A DNA stretch of 64,000 bases from Bacteroidota bacterium (GTDB lineage: Bacteria; Bacteroidota; JABWAT01), in contig JAKLJL010000003.1 of assembly GCA_023151185.1 (NCBI GenBank), forward strand, positions 62,001 to 126,000, written 5' to 3'. The notes under the pieces were generated by a model. The model ran no database searches. It was not told where the DNA came from and worked only from the letters and a program-made list of their open reading frames with translations. Position numbers and translations under genes: made by a program. Each line of letters opens with the position of its first letter. The first letter of the stretch is position 1. Shown here in pieces: positions 61,204 through 64,000 of the stretch.

Positions 61204-61229
61204 AGCCAGTTCACCGACTGGCTTTTTTT
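61204..61229 (+). terminator. tRNA-Gly terminator
   Basis: AGCCAGT-TCACCG-ACTGGCT followed by TTTTTT, 11 bases after the tRNA. Five more copies of this terminator occur downstream in the repeats. Confidence 0.9.
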
Positions 61230-61232
61230 ATG

Positions 61233-61743
61233 CTGCAGGCTGACTGTCGTCCCGAAGCTCGGGAATCCTCGTCGCCCGCTCAAAAGAAACAGCCAGTTGA
61301 CCGACTGGCTTTTTTTATGCTGCAAGCTGACTGTCGTCCCGAAGATCGGGAATCCCCGTTGCCCGCTCAAAAGAAACAGCCAGTTGACCGACTGGCTTTT
61401 TTTATGCTGCAAGCTGACTGTCGTCCCGAAGATCGGGAATCCCCGTTGCCCGCTCAAAAGAAACAGCCAGTTCACCGACTGGCTTTTTTTATGCTTCCCA
61501 GGCTGACTGTCGTCCCGAAGATCGGGAATCCTCGTCGCCCGCTCAAAAGAAACAGCCAGTTGACCGACTGGCTTTTTTTATGCTTCCCAAGCTGACTGTC
61601 GTCCCGGCGTCCGGGAATCCTCGTCGCCCGCTCAAAAGAAACAGCCAGTTCACCGACTGGCTTTTTTTATGCTTCCCAAGCTGACTGTCGTCCCGGCGTG
61701 CGGGAATCCCCGTCGCCCGTTCAAAAGAAACAGCCAGTTCACC
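61233..61743 (+). repeat. tandem tRNA-Gly 3'-half/terminator repeats (six units)
   Basis: Units begin at 61233, 61320, 61407, 61494, 61583 and 61672, with 87 or 89 bp spacing; the last is cut short. Each has an anticodon-like stretch (CTTCCCAAGCTGA or CTGCAAGCTGA), a new hairpin replacing the T arm (TCCCGA-AGA-TCGGGA in units 2-4), the tRNA 3' end (CGTCGCCCGCTC) and the tRNA terminator. The 5' half of the tRNA is never repeated. The last unit loses the terminator's second arm. Confidence 0.9.
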
Positions 61744-61818
61744 TATGCGCCGGTGGTATTTCCTTCCAGTGAACAGGGAGGATTGGGGTGGGGGTTAACC
61801 GGAATTAATAAATCCTGC

Positions 61819-64000
61819 TTATTTCAGAACTACAATTTTCTGGAGTTTGCTTCGGTTTCCTGCCTCAACCCGGATGAAATAAACACCGCTTGCAAGTCCG
61901 TCACCTGAAACACGGAGTGTCTGGCTGCCTGCCGGCTGTTGTCCCTGCTGAAGAACTTTCAGTTCCCGTCCGGTCAGATCGGTCAGCGTGATTTTAACCG
62001 GTCCGGCTTTGGCAAGACTAAACCGGATGGAAGTTTCGGGGTTAAACGGATTCGGGAATGCCGGAGATAAGGAAAAACCGGCCTCCTGTGACACAACGGT
62101 CAGAGGTTGTGAGCAGAGGCTGTTGCCGTCTGTATCTTTTTGAACCAGCCGGTAACAGACCATTCCGGAGCGCCAGCCGGGAGAGTGGGCATAGTGGTAG
62201 GCGGTCGGTCGGGTGGTCGTTCCCTTTCCTGGAACAAAACCGGCTGTCTGCCAGGGTTCCTGTCCTGCTGCATCCCGGAATTGAATTTCAAAACCATAAT
62301 TGTTCTTTTCGGACACGGTTTCCCACCGGAGGTGAACTTCCGGGAAGGAAACGGAAGCAGAAAATCCGGTCAGCTCTACCGGAAGGGTGTTTTCGTCGTA
62401 AACCAGCCCGAAATAAGATTTGGATTCACCGCCAAACTGAGTGAATTCACCACCGGCATACAACCCGGATCCGGCTGCCTCAAGGGCATAAACCACATCA
62501 TTGGTTGCCGGGACCCAGGAAACAGATGTCCCGGTTGCAGGATCCAGGCCGGCGAGGCGTGCCTGGCCGGCACCGCCAATCCTGGAGAAGGCACCGCCAG
62601 CAAAGATCACCGAGGTGCCCGGGTACAGGCACCTCACCTCACCGTTTGCGTTGGGATTCCAGGCATCAGGAACACCGGTCGTTTTGTTGATGGCGGCAAT
62701 CCGGTTCCGGATCTGCCCGCCAACGGTGGTAAAGGTTCCGCCGGCATAGATCAGTTCACCTCTGAGAATCAGGGCATAAACGATCCGGCTGGCGGTGATG
62801 GAGGGGTTCCAGCCGGTTACTGTTCCTTCACTGTTGATTTCGGCAAGTCCGTTCCGGGTTGTTCCGCCGACAGAAGAAAACGATCCGCCGGCAAATACTG
62901 AAATTCCGTCCGAAACCAGAGAGTAAACCGTTCCGTTGACGTTCGGATCCCAGGCCGTTACGGCTCCGGTTCCCGGATCAATGGCCGCCAGTTTGCTGCG
63001 GGAAAGTCCGCCAACGGTAGTAAAGTCACCACCGGCCAGAATTCCGGCAGGGCCGGAATAAATACACCTGACAATTCCGTTTGCTGACGGATTCCAGGAC
63101 GAAACCGCACCGGTTTCTGAGGATACTGACGCCAGGTACCGGCGGTTCTGTCCGCCAACCTGGGTAAAGGATCCGCCAAGATAAACCGTATTTCCCAAAA
63201 GGGTGAGTGAATTCACCGAATAGCTGACATCCGGATTCCAGCCGGTTGCTTCGCCGGTCAGCAGATCGAGTGCAGCAGCATTATTTCTCGGAATCCCGCC
63301 GGCACCTGAAAAACTTCCGCCGATCATAACCTGCCCGCCGGTAGCCGCCAGGCTGTAAACCTGCCCGAACGGATTCGGATTCCAGGTTGTGACAGTTGCA
63401 GAAGTCACATCAAAACTAACCGCATTATTCCGCATGACACTCGGATTTCCGGCATAGGAAAACGAGCCGCCGGCATAAACCTTGGTCCCGTCTGTTGCCA
63501 GACAAAGTGCATATCCCGAGGTAATCAGACCGTTCCAGGCAGTAGCCAGCCCATTGTAGAGTTCCAGTTTGGCTACATAGTTTCTCGTCTGTCCGCCAAT
63601 TGTGGTGAAATATCCGGCAGCAAAAACGGTTCCCGATGGGCCGGGACACAAGGCATAGACCGAACTGTTGGCCGTCGGATTAAACCAGGTGGTTGTCAGG
63701 TCAGCAGTGCTGTACAGCATGGTCAGGTAGGATCGGTTCTGTCCGGCTACAGTTGTAAATTCACCGCCTGCCAACAGATAGTTATCATCGTTATACGGGT
63801 TCAGGAGACACCTGACCCGGTTGTTCGGATTCGGTTTCCAGGCGGTCAGTGCACCGGTTGACCGGACGAAACTGGCCAGATAACTTCTGGATTCTCCGGC
63901 AATGGAGGTAAAATTTCCGCCGGCAAACAGGTGGACTGAATTCTGTGCCAGGGCATAGACACTTCCGGTCGGAGCCGGCGTCCAGGAGGTTACTGTCCCG
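61819..64000 (-). CDS. T9SS-secreted repeat (beta-propeller-like) surface protein, 5' truncated
   Basis: The frame stays open to the right edge (base 64000), so the N-terminus is outside; about 726 residues are visible. The main part is at least nine repeats of 45-50 residues built on AGGxFTxVGGxxRxxLAxxxxxTG, then WNPNxNGxVYxL, similar to delta-60/DUF5122-type repeats that form beta-propellers. A fibronectin-like region follows (LTGFSASVSFPEVHLRWETV), then a T9SS tail (FPNPFNPETSIRFSL). Probably an adhesin or binding protein on the cell surface; no enzyme motif. It is convergent with the tRNA repeats. Confidence 0.85.
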   Translation of the reverse strand, partial: GTVTSWTPAPTGSVYALAQNSVHLFAGGNFTSIAGESRSYLASFVRSTGALTAWKPNPNNRVRCLLNPYNDDNYLLAGGEFTTVAGQNRSYLTMLYSTADLTTTWFNPTANSSVYALCPGPSGTVFAAGYFTTIGGQTRNYVAKLELYNGLATAWNGLITSGYALCLATDGTKVYAGGSFSYAGNPSVMRNNAVSFDVTSATVTTWNPNPFGQVYSLAATGGQVMIGGSFSGAGGIPRNNAAALDLLTGEATGWNPDVSYSVNSLTLLGNTVYLGGSFTQVGGQNRRYLASVSSETGAVSSWNPSANGIVRCIYSGPAGILAGGDFTTVGGLSRSKLAAIDPGTGAVTAWDPNVNGTVYSLVSDGISVFAGGSFSSVGGTTRNGLAEINSEGTVTGWNPSITASRIVYALILRGELIYAGGTFTTVGGQIRNRIAAINKTTGVPDAWNPNANGEVRCLYPGTSVIFAGGAFSRIGGAGQARLAGLDPATGTSVSWVPATNDVVYALEAAGSGLYAGGEFTQFGGESKSYFGLVYDENTLPVELTGFSASVSFPEVHLRWETVSEKNNYGFEIQFRDAAGQEPWQTAGFVPGKGTTTRPTAYHYAHSPGWRSGMVCYRLVQKDTDGNSLCSQPLTVVSQEAGFSLSPAFPNPFNPETSIRFSLAKAGPVKITLTDLTGRELKVLQQGQQPAGSQTLRVSGDGLASGVYFIRVEAGNRSKLQKIVVLK

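Noticed and set aside
61233-61743. CRISPR array
   Set aside because: The units are 87-89 bp and similar along their whole length; there are no unique spacers and no cas genes. The repeats derive from the adjacent tRNA-Gly and its terminator.

Overview
The window looks like a chromosome segment of a Gram-negative bacterium of the FCB (Fibrobacterota-Chlorobiota-Bacteroidota) side, most like Ignavibacteriota, Calditrichota or KSB1-type lineages. Seven proteins end in a clear type IX secretion (T9SS) sorting tail with the PNPFNP signature and an eighth has a related tail. A PorV/PorQ-like protein and a TonB-dependent receptor are also present, and there is no SusD. The species cannot be fixed from the sequence. 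The host DNA is G+C-rich; bases ~35.4-51.2 kb are strikingly A+T-rich and of different origin.

Host part, left (1-35 kb): a truncated T9SS carbohydrate-binding protein; an outer-membrane set (TonB-dependent receptor, PorV/PorQ-like protein, large Asp-rich exported protein); a parvulin-type peptidyl-prolyl isomerase; then a polysaccharide utilisation locus aimed mainly at beta-mannan. It holds a GH26, a sensor trio (membrane-anchored solute-binding protein, histidine kinase, sigma54-type response regulator), a CE2-like esterase, a VapBC toxin-antitoxin pair, a TonB-C-terminal-domain protein, a GH5, a GH3, two further SGNH esterases, a GH15-like enzyme and a small lipoprotein-like protein.

Island (about 35.4-51.2 kb): first a tight four-gene operon, namely a kinase-helicase fusion plus a PLD nuclease (together the architecture of type I Mokosh anti-phage defence), followed by an AIPR-family protein and a DUF3644/HEPN-like protein. 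The operon is bracketed by 53-bp direct repeats. Next comes an integron-like cassette array without an integrase: nine attC-like sites of 131-133 bp, all in one orientation, between which lie a YEATS-associated three-TM protein, a YiiX-like hydrolase, hypotheticals, and a three-gene cassette SLATT + TIR + ThsB-like TIR. A HigBA toxin-antitoxin pair with a Bacteroidota-type promoter closes the island.

Host part, right (51.2-64 kb): the mannan locus resumes with lipoprotein GH5 and GH26, GH2 beta-mannosidase-like enzyme, another GH26, a GPH-type sugar transporter and a cytoplasmic GH130 phosphorylase. Then come tRNA-Gly(CCC), six tandem copies derived from its 3' half plus terminator, and a large T9SS repeat protein running off the right edge.

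How it fits together: secreted and lipoprotein mannanases and esterases cut and deacetylate mannan, GH2/GH3 enzymes trim oligosaccharides, the GPH carrier imports disaccharide, and GH130 phosphorolyses it. A palindrome of the form TTATC-N5-GATAA (one arm base varies in some copies) recurs upstream of the sensor operon, the GH5, the GH5-GH26 pair and the transporter-GH130 pair. It is a candidate upstream activating site for the sigma54-type regulator. Copies lie on both sides of the island, suggesting that the island landed inside one of these control regions.
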